From Formosa sp. Hel1_31_208 (GTDB lineage: Bacteria; Bacteroidota; Bacteroidia; Flavobacteriales; Flavobacteriaceae): a stretch of 64,000 bases of DNA. A model generated the notes under the pieces. The model searched no databases. It was not told the origin of the DNA and saw nothing but the letters and a program-made list of their open reading frames with translations. Of this stretch, positions 52,874 through 61,906 are shown piece after piece (within the stretch, counting starts at the first letter, position 1; each line of letters starts with the position of its first letter). A program made the translations under genes and the position numbers. Where the stretch lies: contig NZ_LT629733.1 in NCBI RefSeq assembly GCF_900104785.1, forward strand, positions 776,501-840,500, in the 5' to 3' direction.

Positions 52874-54751
52874 ATGAAATCTAAATTTATTCTTCTTTTT
52901 ATATTGGGTTTTGCTCTAAATAGCAATGCACAAGATCAATTTGGAATCAATTTTGAAAACTATAATAATGAGGTTTGTCAAAAGTTTAGTCAGACTTTTT
53001 TTAACCGAACAAAAGAGACCAAATTCGCCATAAAACGAAACAATGCAAGTTTGTTTTTTGAAACCAATGACGTGGCTTGGCTTAATAAGCTTTTTTCGAA
53101 ATCTAAAGATGGTATTGCTGTTGATATTGTTGCTAAAGACCGTTATGATTGCAGTGCAGAAGAACTTGAACCTAGGCAAATTAAAGGTAGATTACTTGCA
53201 CCTGTATATACTAAACGACTTAAAAGCGGACTTAAGCAAACAAAAGAAAACACCTATCGTGCACTAGTAGGACGCATTCCTGACGATCTTTTAAATAAAG
53301 ACCTTGAATTCAATATACTGTTTTTAAGCGATAATAATTTATGTCAGTATTATGTGATTTATGATTTAGAGTCTTATCCTTGGGACTTGCTTGATATGGG
53401 AATGTATTTAGATTCCATAACCTATAACTCAAAAGAAATCAAAACAGCATCAAATGATGCTTATGTATTAAAAAATAAGACACTTAAATTTACAATTCCA
53501 TTTGAAAAAAATAAATCAGAGTACTCGCAAGAAGATATTAAACCGCTGTATGATTCATTGCGTTTAACTGATTTCAATATCAAATCAATAAATATAAAAG
53601 CCTATTCGTCAGTAGAAGGGAGTTTAGAGCGCAATGTAAAGCTTCAGCAACAAAGAGCACAGAGTATTGTTGAGGTTCTTCAATCATTTCAAAAACCATC
53701 CATTACAAATGAGATCTCCTCATCAGAAAATTGGGTAGAGTTTTTAAATGACATTGAGAATACGGCATATGCAAATTTCAAGACATTAACCAAATCCCAA
53801 ATTAAAGCAAAGTTAGTAGGAGCACTTTCGTCTGAAATGGAGCCTATCTTAAGGCAGCATAGAAAAGCATTAGTGACTTTAGAACTTGAAAAGAAAGATA
53901 AATATAAGGACTTAAATGGAACCGAACTTTTAAATAAATTTAAGGCGGCAATAGATTTAGATGAATTGGACGAAGCGCTGATTATTCAAAATTCATTATT
54001 TGATAAACTTAAAAACAAAGAGGTTTCTCCAGAATTGTTAAATAAAATGGAAGTTCCTAATCAATTAAAGTATGTGGCGTTTTTAAATAAAAACTCTGCC
54101 TATAAATATTTATTAAGGGCACCGCAAATTATGATAGTCTACAATGAATTGTTAGCTCTTGAAAAATTAGCACCAAAAGATAAACGGGTGAAATATAATC
54201 TAGCGGTAACCAAACTCAAATTATGGCGCTATAAAGCATTAGAGGTTGATGAAAAGAAGTTTAAAAATGAAATTAGGGCGCTGAAAAATTATCAAATCCC
54301 TACTGACTTAGTAACCAGAATATTAGTAAACTATAACATCACAATTGCCGAAAAATTAATGCGTAAACGCGATTATGCTAATAAAGATAAAGCTGTGAAA
54401 TTTATTGAATCGAACTACAAGAACTTTCAACTATCAGATTATGATTATTTAAGTCTGGCTCAGTTTTTTAGTTATTACGCAAATACAGAATTATCAGTTA
54501 AGTTGTTATCAAATAAAGCCAAGAGTATTGATACAGATGAAAATCTTTTGTTTTACTATTTAAACTTAACAATTATTAATCCAGAGTTGACAAAAACTTC
54601 AGATTACCGAACCATTATGCTTAATGCATTAAACATGAATAAGGCCCGCTATTGCAAACTTTTTAACCCATTTGGAGAAGGGGGTGTCACTTTTCAGTTG
54701 TTAGAAGATGCCTACTTGAAAGAAACCTACTGTGAAAATTGTAACAATTAA
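52874..54751 (+). CDS. Exported protein with OmpA-like and helical repeat parts, unknown function
   Basis: A 625-residue exported protein: signal peptide (ending NSNAQ, about residue 19), a mixed N-terminal domain (about 20-200), an OmpA-like fold (about 210-320: FTIPFEKNKSEYSQEDI...IKAYSSVEGS...QQQRAQSIVEVLQ), then a long helical region (about 330-600) that may be TPR-like, and a Cys-rich tail (YCENCNN). The OmpA-like part suggests peptidoglycan contact, so this may link envelope layers. It starts 31 bases after lspA. I do not know the family by name. It converges on the MTHFS gene with one base between the stops. Confidence 0.6.
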   Translation: MKSKFILLFILGFALNSNAQDQFGINFENYNNEVCQKFSQTFFNRTKETKFAIKRNNASLFFETNDVAWLNKLFSKSKDGIAVDIVAKDRYDCSAEELEPRQIKGRLLAPVYTKRLKSGLKQTKENTYRALVGRIPDDLLNKDLEFNILFLSDNNLCQYYVIYDLESYPWDLLDMGMYLDSITYNSKEIKTASNDAYVLKNKTLKFTIPFEKNKSEYSQEDIKPLYDSLRLTDFNIKSINIKAYSSVEGSLERNVKLQQQRAQSIVEVLQSFQKPSITNEISSSENWVEFLNDIENTAYANFKTLTKSQIKAKLVGALSSEMEPILRQHRKALVTLELEKKDKYKDLNGTELLNKFKAAIDLDELDEALIIQNSLFDKLKNKEVSPELLNKMEVPNQLKYVAFLNKNSAYKYLLRAPQIMIVYNELLALEKLAPKDKRVKYNLAVTKLKLWRYKALEVDEKKFKNEIRALKNYQIPTDLVTRILVNYNITIAEKLMRKRDYANKDKAVKFIESNYKNFQLSDYDYLSLAQFFSYYANTELSVKLLSNKAKSIDTDENLLFYYLNLTIINPELTKTSDYRTIMLNALNMNKARYCKLFNPFGEGGVTFQLLEDAYLKETYCENCNN

Positions 54752-54752
54752 T

Positions 54753-55319
54753 TTAAAAGAAATATATGTTGTGGGGCGTTACACAGTAATCTAACTTCAC
54801 ATCGTTTTCGAATATATCATCTATGATGTCGGTACTTTCAAAAAAGGAGAGTCCAATTTTTAACGTTTGTGGCTTACAGTCATTTAGAAAGGTATCATAA
54901 AACCCTTTTCCATAGCCCACGCGATTGCCAGAATCATCAAAAGCTAACAAAGGAACAAAAACAACTTCAATTTGCTCAGTTTGTATGGGTATGCCGTCAA
55001 GGGGTTCTGGAATGTTCCACTTGTTTTTTTTAAGTGTTGTACCGTCTGTCAACAAGTAATGAGACATTGTTCTAAGAGTAAAGTCACTCTTTGAAATGAC
55101 AATGTGTTTATCTTTTCCTGAGAGAATATTTAAAATATAATCGGTATTTATTTCTTTATGTTCAGTAATTGACAAAAAAAGATGGTAAAAATTATAGCTC
55201 CAAATAGGCATTTGTATTAACTGGTTAGCAATTTGCAAACTCAGTTCTTCTAGTTGTACTTCAGACAATTGATTTCGAAGTGTTTTATATGTTTTTCGAA
55301 GTTCTGCTTTAGTCATCAA
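54753..55319 (-). CDS. 5-formyltetrahydrofolate cyclo-ligase
   Basis: A 188-residue cytosolic enzyme (MTHFS) that turns 5-formyl-THF into methenyl-THF with ATP. The ATP/substrate motif GNRVGYGKGFYDTFL (near residue 135) is complete, and R8-K-T-Y-K at the start fits the family. The start is ATG at 55319, or at 55316 (a second Met). It overlaps the aspartoacylase-like gene by 11 bases and is the last gene of the retropepsin/RimK operon; it may be co-transcribed by accident of layout rather than by function. Confidence 0.9.
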   Translation of the reverse strand: MMTKAELRKTYKTLRNQLSEVQLEELSLQIANQLIQMPIWSYNFYHLFLSITEHKEINTDYILNILSGKDKHIVISKSDFTLRTMSHYLLTDGTTLKKNKWNIPEPLDGIPIQTEQIEVVFVPLLAFDDSGNRVGYGKGFYDTFLNDCKPQTLKIGLSFFESTDIIDDIFENDVKLDYCVTPHNIYFF

Positions 55320-56280
55320 TTAATGCTGTTGAAATATGGAAAATGGCATCACCTTGATAAATAATTGGAGATTCGTTAATGTTAAAAATATAGCCATCAT
55401 TTGGTGCTTTTACAAAGTGGTTAAAGCTTCCATATGGGTCCGTTATATTTCCAACGACATCACCTTTATTTACATATGCATTAATCTTTACTGTGGGTTT
55501 AAACATCCCGGAATAATTGGCACGAATCCATTTGCTGTCTGAAACGAAGATGCAAGATTTTTTTGGCTGAGACACTTTAAACTTACTATTAAGCATGCCT
55601 AAATGGTGAAGCACACGTTTTGCTCCATTCACACCTGTATTAGTAATTGTTGTATCAATATTGAATGATTTTCCCCCTTCAAATAGTAATACTGGAATGC
55701 CGAGTTTGTTGCAGGTGCTTCTAAACGATTTACTAAGATTTTTTGAATAGAGTACAAAAGGCGCTCCAAAAACTGTAGCTAGTTCTTTCAGGCTTTTTTC
55801 ACCTTTTACTATTCTCACTTGGGCGGCATTAAATCGATCAGCACCTCCAGTATGAAAGTCCATTACAAAATCGGCATGAGGTAAAATTTCATTAACTAGT
55901 TTAAATGCTACACGACTGGCTAACGACCCACCTTTTGTTCCTGGGAATACGCGATTTAAATCACGACCATCTGGAAATTCTCGATCCATATGAATAAATC
56001 CAAATACATTAATAATTGGGACACAAATGATGGTTCCTTTTTTAGGTTTATTGATGCCTTTAGAGATAATTTGTCTTACAATTTCAACACCATTTACTTC
56101 ATCACCATGAATTCCTGCAGTAATTAAAACTGTTGGGCCTGGTTTTTTTGAACGCTCTATAATCACTGGAACATCAATCCGGTTTTGAGTATGTAGTTTG
56201 GCAACATTGAAACTGACAGTTGCACTTTTCCCTGAGGCTACTTTTTCACCTAAAATGTCTAAAACGTCTTTCTCACTCAT
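55309..56280 (-). CDS. Succinylglutamate desuccinylase/aspartoacylase-family zinc hydrolase
   Basis: A 323-residue cytosolic hydrolase of the AstE/AspA (M14-like) family. Zinc ligands are H58 and E61 in TAGIHGDEVNGVE and H142 in VMDFHTGG. The C-terminal beta domain (about 230-320) is normal for this family. It should cleave an amide bond between an amino acid and an acyl or peptide group. It starts directly after the rimK stop and overlaps the MTHFS gene by 11 bases, so it belongs to the RimK operon. It could remove what RimK adds, or trim peptide tags; this is inference. Confidence 0.85.
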   Translation of the reverse strand: MSEKDVLDILGEKVASGKSATVSFNVAKLHTQNRIDVPVIIERSKKPGPTVLITAGIHGDEVNGVEIVRQIISKGINKPKKGTIICVPIINVFGFIHMDREFPDGRDLNRVFPGTKGGSLASRVAFKLVNEILPHADFVMDFHTGGADRFNAAQVRIVKGEKSLKELATVFGAPFVLYSKNLSKSFRSTCNKLGIPVLLFEGGKSFNIDTTITNTGVNGAKRVLHHLGMLNSKFKVSQPKKSCIFVSDSKWIRANYSGMFKPTVKINAYVNKGDVVGNITDPYGSFNHFVKAPNDGYIFNINESPIIYQGDAIFHISTALIDD

Positions 56281-57156
56281 TTAATTTCTATTGCGTTCTA
56301 TAAATGTAATTATGACTCGAGCAATATTTTTTCCAGTGGCACCTTCAATACCCTCTAAACCTGGAGTGGAGTTTACTTCTAATAATAAAGGCCCTCTTGC
56401 AGACTGTAGCATGTCAACACCACAGACAGGTAATTTTAGCACTCTTGATGCATTCATGGCTAGTTTGAGTTCGTCAGTGTTTAGTTTGATAATATTTGCG
56501 CTCCCTCCACGATGTAAATTAGATCTAAATTCACCTTCTTTTCCTTGGCGTTTCATAGCACCAACAACTTGTCCATCAACAACAAGTGCTCTAATATCTG
56601 CGCCTTTTGCTTCTTTAATGTATTCTTGAACAATCACTCTGGCTTGCAAACCATTAAATGCTTCCAATACGGATTCCGCAGCATTTTTACTCTCGGCTAA
56701 AACAACGCCCAAGCCTTGTGTGCCTTCAAGAAGTTTTATAATTACAGGAGTTCCTCCAACATGTGCTATGACCTCTTCGACATCACGAGAGTAGTTTGTA
56801 AATACAGTTTTTGGCATCCCAATTCCTGCTTTGCTCAAGCGTTGTAAACTGCGTAGTTTATCTCTTGAACGTTGAATAGCATCTGAAGTTACTATGGTAA
56901 ATACACCCATTTCTTCAAACTGTCGAACCACAGCGCACCCGTAAAATGTGACAGACGCACCAATACGAGGAATTATAGCATCAACATAATCGAGATATCG
57001 ATCTTTATAATAGATTGTGGGCTTTTCTTTTTCAATAATTATGTCGCATTTAAGCGGATCAATTACTTCCATTTTATGACCTCTACTTTCTCCCTCTTTA
57101 ATTAATCGTTGAGTAGAATACAGATGTGGATTTCTAGATAAAATAACTATGTTCAT
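56281..57156 (-). CDS. rimK: RimK-family ATP-grasp amino-acid ligase
   Basis: A 291-residue ATP-grasp ligase. The nucleotide site is seen in [19 protein letters not shown] (about residues 137-155), and the metal-binding end in [14 protein letters not shown] near residue 260. It resembles RimK, which adds glutamates to the C-terminus of ribosomal protein S6; other relatives join amino acids to cofactors or peptides. In this operon it lies between a retropepsin-like gene (23-base overlap) and an AstE-like gene (adjacent). The rimK symbol marks family likeness; the substrate here is unproven. Confidence 0.87.
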   Translation of the reverse strand: MNIVILSRNPHLYSTQRLIKEGESRGHKMEVIDPLKCDIIIEKEKPTIYYKDRYLDYVDAIIPRIGASVTFYGCAVVRQFEEMGVFTIVTSDAIQRSRDKLRSLQRLSKAGIGMPKTVFTNYSRDVEEVIAHVGGTPVIIKLLEGTQGLGVVLAESKNAAESVLEAFNGLQARVIVQEYIKEAKGADIRALVVDGQVVGAMKRQGKEGEFRSNLHRGGSANIIKLNTDELKLAMNASRVLKLPVCGVDMLQSARGPLLLEVNSTPGLEGIEGATGKNIARVIITFIERNRN

Positions 57157-57577
57157 TAATTGTGTTATTATATGATACGTTTTCCAAATTTACATCTACT
57201 AAAAATTTCTTGCTTAAAAATTGTCGTCCAATTAATACTGGAAATTTCATATCATCTCTCGTGCTTAAAGTTAAGTTAATCTTGTATGTTTTACCAAAGA
57301 ATATGACTTCAGTTTTAATTTTATAACGATTTTCTTTAAATCCGTTGCTGCTTTTTACATCTGTAAGCGTATAGTTTTCAAAGACAATATTCTCACTTTT
57401 AAAATTTGGGTGCCCTTTGCTCTCAAAGGTGCAAATAAGTAGATGGTCTTGTTCAATAATTTTTGAGCAATGAATAGCAGAGGTATAAGCACCTGTATCT
57501 ATTTTGACATCAACATCGTTTAAATTTAATTTTGGAAAGTCGATTTTATCAACACGCCCAATAATTTTTTTAGTCAT
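57134..57577 (-). CDS. Retropepsin-like RimB/ATP-dependent-zinc-protease-family protein
   Basis: A 147-residue single-domain protein with the retropepsin signature D27-T-G-A30 ([19 protein letters not shown]). It matches COG4067, the RimB/LysX-linked family found next to RimK genes. A pair of such domains normally forms the aspartic active site as a dimer. RimB in Pseudomonas trims RimK-made tails. A TACCTTG-like box on the minus strand is just upstream (near 57605). It overlaps rimK by 23 bases, so it is the first gene of a tightly packed operon. Confidence 0.82.
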   Translation of the reverse strand: MTKKIIGRVDKIDFPKLNLNDVDVKIDTGAYTSAIHCSKIIEQDHLLICTFESKGHPNFKSENIVFENYTLTDVKSSNGFKENRYKIKTEVIFFGKTYKINLTLSTRDDMKFPVLIGRQFLSKKFLVDVNLENVSYNNTINEHSYFI

Positions 57578-57683
57578 TTATTATATTTAAAAAGTGGCGC
57601 AAGGTAATCAATAGAACCATTTAAAAAATTAAAATTCTATATAATTTTTAACACTAATAAAACGGGTATTAAATCCTAAATAT

Positions 57684-57691
57684 TAACTTTG
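57684..57691 (+). promoter_or_regulatory. -7 box touching the uvrC start
   Basis: TAACTTTG matches TAnnTTTG and ends five bases before the ATG at 57697. The mRNA would be almost leaderless. Confidence 0.5.
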
Positions 57692-57696
57692 AATTA

Positions 57697-59490
57697 ATGG
57701 AAAACCCTTCTTTAGATATTCAACTAAAAACCTTGCCTCATCAGCCTGGAGTCTACCAATATTTTGATTCCGAAGGGAAATTGATTTACGTTGGAAAAGC
57801 TAAGGATATCAAAAAGAGGGTCAGTTCGTATTTTACTAAAACTCACCATAACGGAAAAACTAGAGTATTAGTAAAAAAAATTGCCAGCATTAAGCATATT
57901 GTCGTTGAGACTGAAAATGATGCGCTCTTACTAGAAAACAATCTCATAAAGAAATATCAGCCGCGCTATAACGTGATGCTTAAAGATGACAAATCCTATC
58001 CATGGATTTGTATTAAGAACGAACGTTTCCCAAGGGTGTTTCCTACACGCCGTTTTTATAAAGATGGTTCTGAGTATTTTGGCCCTTATACTAGTATGAA
58101 AACCGTTCATACCTTATTAGACCTTATCAAAGGTTTATATAATTTAAGAACTTGTAATTATAATCTTTCTGAAGAAAAAATAACTGCCGGAAAATATAAG
58201 GTCTGTCTGGAGTATCATTTAGGAAATTGTAAAGGTCCTTGTGAAGATCTTCAGTCTGAAGATGCCTATAATCAGAGTATTGTTGCGATTCGTGAAATCA
58301 TTAAAGGGAATTTTAAAGACTCACTCACCAAGTTTAAAAAACAAATGAAGGAGTTGGCTGATGAGATGCAATTTGAAGAGGCACACCGCATTAAAGAGAA
58401 AATTGAGGTATTGGAGAATTATCAAGTGAAGTCTACAATTGTTAATCCTAAGATTAGTAATGTTGATGTGTTTAGTATTGTTAGTGATGAAAGTTATGCA
58501 TATGTGAACTTCTTACAATTGTCTTATGGAAGTATTATTAGATCTCATACTCTAGAGATTAAAAAGAAGTTGGATGAAACAGACAAACAATTATTAGAAT
58601 TATCAATCACTGAAATTAGACAACGATTCAATTCTAATTCAAAAGAATTATATGTACCATTTAAAGTTGAGGTAGGGGATGGTATTAAACTTAGTGTTCC
58701 AAAACTTGGTGACAAAAAGAAGATATTAGATTTATCGATTCGCAATGCGAAATACTATCGCATGGAACGTTTTAAGCAAGTTAAAATTGTAGATCCTGAT
58801 CGTCATGCTAATCGCATTATGGCACAGATGAAAAGTGACTTGCGTTTAACAGAAGAACCACGCCATATAGAGTGTTTTGATAACTCCAATATCCAAGGTA
58901 CACATCCTGTAGCTGCCTGTGTCGTGTTTAAGAATGGAAAGCCAAGTAAAAAAGAATACAGGCATTTCAATATTAAAACAGTAGTAGGACCAGACGATTT
59001 TGCATCAATGGAAGAGGTGGTTTATCGCCGTTACAAGCGGTTATTGGATGAAGATCAGCCCTTGCCACAATTGATTATTATTGATGGAGGTAAAGGACAA
59101 TTATCCTCTGCATTAAAAAGTTTAGACGTATTAGATTTGCGCAATAAAATCGCCATTATCGGAATTGCGAAGCGTTTGGAAGAATTATTTTACCCAGACG
59201 ATCCAATTCCGCTATATTTAGACAAGAAAAGTGAAACCCTCAAAATCATTCAGCAACTTAGAAATGAAGCCCATCGTTTTGGGATTGAACATCATAGAAA
59301 TAGAAGAAGTAAAACTGCCCTTACAACGGAGCTAGATACAATTCCTGGTATTGGAGAACAAACCGTAATTGCATTAATGAAGCAATTTAAATCGGTTAAA
59401 CGAATTTCAGAAGCTAAAAAACAGGATTTAGAAAAAGTTGTAGGCGTGTCTCGAGCTCAAAAAATAATTGAATATTACAGTAAAAAGTGA
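57697..59490 (+). CDS. uvrC: UvrABC system protein C
   Basis: A 597-residue nuclease of nucleotide-excision repair that cuts on both sides of the lesion. The GIY-YIG domain comes first (GVYQYFDSEGKLIYVGKAKDIKKR, about residues 19-42, quoted in parts), then a UVR motif near 200-235, the RNase-H-like domain with FDNSNIQGTHPVAACVVF near residue 395, and C-terminal HhH motifs (TIPGIGEQTVIALM). The start fits the family. A -7 box lies five bases before the ATG. The stop overlaps the start of the patatin gene by four bases (GTGA). Confidence 0.96.
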   Translation: MENPSLDIQLKTLPHQPGVYQYFDSEGKLIYVGKAKDIKKRVSSYFTKTHHNGKTRVLVKKIASIKHIVVETENDALLLENNLIKKYQPRYNVMLKDDKSYPWICIKNERFPRVFPTRRFYKDGSEYFGPYTSMKTVHTLLDLIKGLYNLRTCNYNLSEEKITAGKYKVCLEYHLGNCKGPCEDLQSEDAYNQSIVAIREIIKGNFKDSLTKFKKQMKELADEMQFEEAHRIKEKIEVLENYQVKSTIVNPKISNVDVFSIVSDESYAYVNFLQLSYGSIIRSHTLEIKKKLDETDKQLLELSITEIRQRFNSNSKELYVPFKVEVGDGIKLSVPKLGDKKKILDLSIRNAKYYRMERFKQVKIVDPDRHANRIMAQMKSDLRLTEEPRHIECFDNSNIQGTHPVAACVVFKNGKPSKKEYRHFNIKTVVGPDDFASMEEVVYRRYKRLLDEDQPLPQLIIIDGGKGQLSSALKSLDVLDLRNKIAIIGIAKRLEELFYPDDPIPLYLDKKSETLKIIQQLRNEAHRFGIEHHRNRRSKTALTTELDTIPGIGEQTVIALMKQFKSVKRISEAKKQDLEKVVGVSRAQKIIEYYSKK

Positions 59491-61724
59491 AAAGATTAGT
59501 CCTTATCATATTAGTTTTTGTATCCGTTTTGTCCATAAAAGCACAAACGATTGATCACACTCTTGAACCAAAAGTAGGTTTAGTATTGAGTGGTGGAGGG
59601 GCTAAGGGATTTGCACATATTGGCGTACTTAAAGTGATTGATAGTTTAGGTATTAGAATAGATCACATTGCGGGAACAAGTATGGGAGCTATAGTGGGTT
59701 CTTTATATGCCTCAGGATACTCCGGAAAACAATTAGATTCTATTTTTAAAAGTCTAGATTTTGAAAAAGTTATCAATGATAATTTACCGCGTTCTTCAAA
59801 AACATTCTATGAGCGCGACAATACAGAAAAATACGCTATAGCTCTACCGTTTAATAAGTTTAAACTTAAATTACCTTCAGCCTTGTCAAGAGGTCAAAAC
59901 GTATTTCATCTATTATCTAAATTAACGCTTCATGTGAGTGATGTGATTGATTTTAAAGATTTGCCTATTCCGTTTTTTTGTGTTGCAACGAATATTGAAA
60001 CAGGTCAGGCTGTCGTTTTAGATTCTGGAAATTTGCCTTTAAGTATTACGGCGAGCGGCGCATTTCCGTCATTATTTCAACCGGTGAATATTAATAATCA
60101 ATTGTTGATTGATGGAGGGGTCGTTAATAATTACCCCATTGATGAATTGAGAGCAAAAGGTATGGATATTATTATAGGTGTTGATGTGCAAGATGATTTA
60201 GCCACCCGTGAAGACATGACTTCCGCTCCAGATGTTTTGCTTCAAATCAATAATTTTAGAACCATAAATGATATGAAGGTAAAGTCTAAAAAGACTGATA
60301 TTTATATCAAACCAGATATCACAGATTTTACAGTAGTATCGTTTAGCGAAGGACGTAAAATTATTGAGAATGGACAACGAGCTGCCAGAGAGAAATTAAA
60401 GCAGTTGGAGCAGTTGCCCAAGTATAAAAATCATAAAACAGCACTTGAATTTAAACTTAGTGATAACGACAGTATTGTTATTAATACTATTGGTATTAAT
60501 GGAAATGAGCGCTATACAAGATCATATATTTTGGGAAAACTTAAGCTTAAAGGAAACGAGAAAGTCAGTTTTAAAGATTTTGAAAGAGGGGTTAATAATT
60601 TGATTGCCACCAATAATTTTGATTGGTTCCGCTATAATTTTAATAAATCAGTTGATAAAGAAGGGTATGATTTTGTAACTAAAATAAAGGAAAACGAAAC
60701 CACAACATTTCTTAAATTAGGCTTACATTATGATGATTTATACAAAAGTGCAGCACTAGTCAATCTGACTCAGAAACGCCTATTATTTGATAATGATGTG
60801 GCCTCTATAGATTTAATTTTTGGCGATAATGTTCGTTATAATTTTGAATACTTCATTGACAAAGGCTTTTATTGGAGTATTGGTTTAAAATCACGATACA
60901 ATCAGTTTGATAGAAATATTAATGCCGAATTGTTACTGGAAGAAACCCAAATAGCGTCCACTGGAATTAATAAACTGGATGTCCAATTACGAGATCAAAC
61001 CAATCAATTCTATTTGCAGACCTTATTTAGAAAAGACTTCTCTCTAAGTATTGGCACAGAGCATAAACGATTAAATATCAAGTCGGAAACCATAACCATT
61101 AATGATGAAACCGATGAATTTGTTTTTGAAAACACCGATTATTTTAGTGTCTTCGGAACATTAACGTTAGACATGTATGATGATAAACACTATCCGTCTA
61201 GAGGTGTTTATTTTAATGGAGATTTCCATACGTATTTGTTTGCTTCAAATTTTAATTCAGGTTTTGACCGATTTTCTATTGCCAAAGCTGCAATAGGTTA
61301 TGCTTTTAGTATTTCAGATAAAATGAGTTTTAACCTTCAAACTAGTGGTGGGTTTAAAATTGGAGATACCTCTACCAATACACTTGATTTTGCATTAGGT
61401 GGCTATGGAAATAGTTTTATCAATAATTTTATACCATTTTTAGGATATGATTTTATTACACTTACGGGAGACAGTTTTGTGAAAGCTTATGCTAGTGCAG
61501 ATTATGAGATTTTCAATAAACATCACATCACCTTAGAAGCCAATTGGGCCAATGTGGATAATGAGATTTTTGAAACAGGAGAGTGGTTTACACTTCCAGA
61601 TTATCGAGGGTATGGTTTTGGTTATGGGATTGAAACCTTTTTAGGACCTTTGCAAGCCAAGTTCAGTTACTCCCCTGAGTTGCGAAAGAGCATCTGGTAT
61701 TTTAATATTGGATTTTGGTTTTAG
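59487..61724 (+). CDS. Patatin-like phospholipase fused to a surface-antigen-type barrel
   Basis: A 745-residue protein. Signal peptide (to about residue 20, SIKAQ); patatin domain (about 30-225) with the oxyanion GGGAKG (36-41), nucleophile Ser65 in GTSMG and Asp209 in DGG; a POTRA-like region (about 320-400); and a C-terminal outer-membrane barrel of BamA/surface-antigen type (about 400-745). This matches the PlpD type (type Vd secretion), in which the barrel exports the lipase domain or keeps it at the surface. The start is a GTG at 59487 that overlaps the uvrC stop. No hairpin follows before hmgA. Confidence 0.88.
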   Translation: MKRLVLIILVFVSVLSIKAQTIDHTLEPKVGLVLSGGGAKGFAHIGVLKVIDSLGIRIDHIAGTSMGAIVGSLYASGYSGKQLDSIFKSLDFEKVINDNLPRSSKTFYERDNTEKYAIALPFNKFKLKLPSALSRGQNVFHLLSKLTLHVSDVIDFKDLPIPFFCVATNIETGQAVVLDSGNLPLSITASGAFPSLFQPVNINNQLLIDGGVVNNYPIDELRAKGMDIIIGVDVQDDLATREDMTSAPDVLLQINNFRTINDMKVKSKKTDIYIKPDITDFTVVSFSEGRKIIENGQRAAREKLKQLEQLPKYKNHKTALEFKLSDNDSIVINTIGINGNERYTRSYILGKLKLKGNEKVSFKDFERGVNNLIATNNFDWFRYNFNKSVDKEGYDFVTKIKENETTTFLKLGLHYDDLYKSAALVNLTQKRLLFDNDVASIDLIFGDNVRYNFEYFIDKGFYWSIGLKSRYNQFDRNINAELLLEETQIASTGINKLDVQLRDQTNQFYLQTLFRKDFSLSIGTEHKRLNIKSETITINDETDEFVFENTDYFSVFGTLTLDMYDDKHYPSRGVYFNGDFHTYLFASNFNSGFDRFSIAKAAIGYAFSISDKMSFNLQTSGGFKIGDTSTNTLDFALGGYGNSFINNFIPFLGYDFITLTGDSFVKAYASADYEIFNKHHITLEANWANVDNEIFETGEWFTLPDYRGYGFGYGIETFLGPLQAKFSYSPELRKSIWYFNIGFWF

Positions 61725-61906
61725 TATAAGATATTTTTTCCGATATTTGAGTCATGTCAAATCTATACTTCAAAGATTTACTTAGTTACCTTCATTTTCT
61801 TATCAAGAGAAATCCTGAATAAGCAAGCATTTTTTGTATCTTTAAAACACACTTAAGCTATACGTATTTTCGTATGCACGTATCAACTTTTTAAACTTTA
61901 AAAAAA

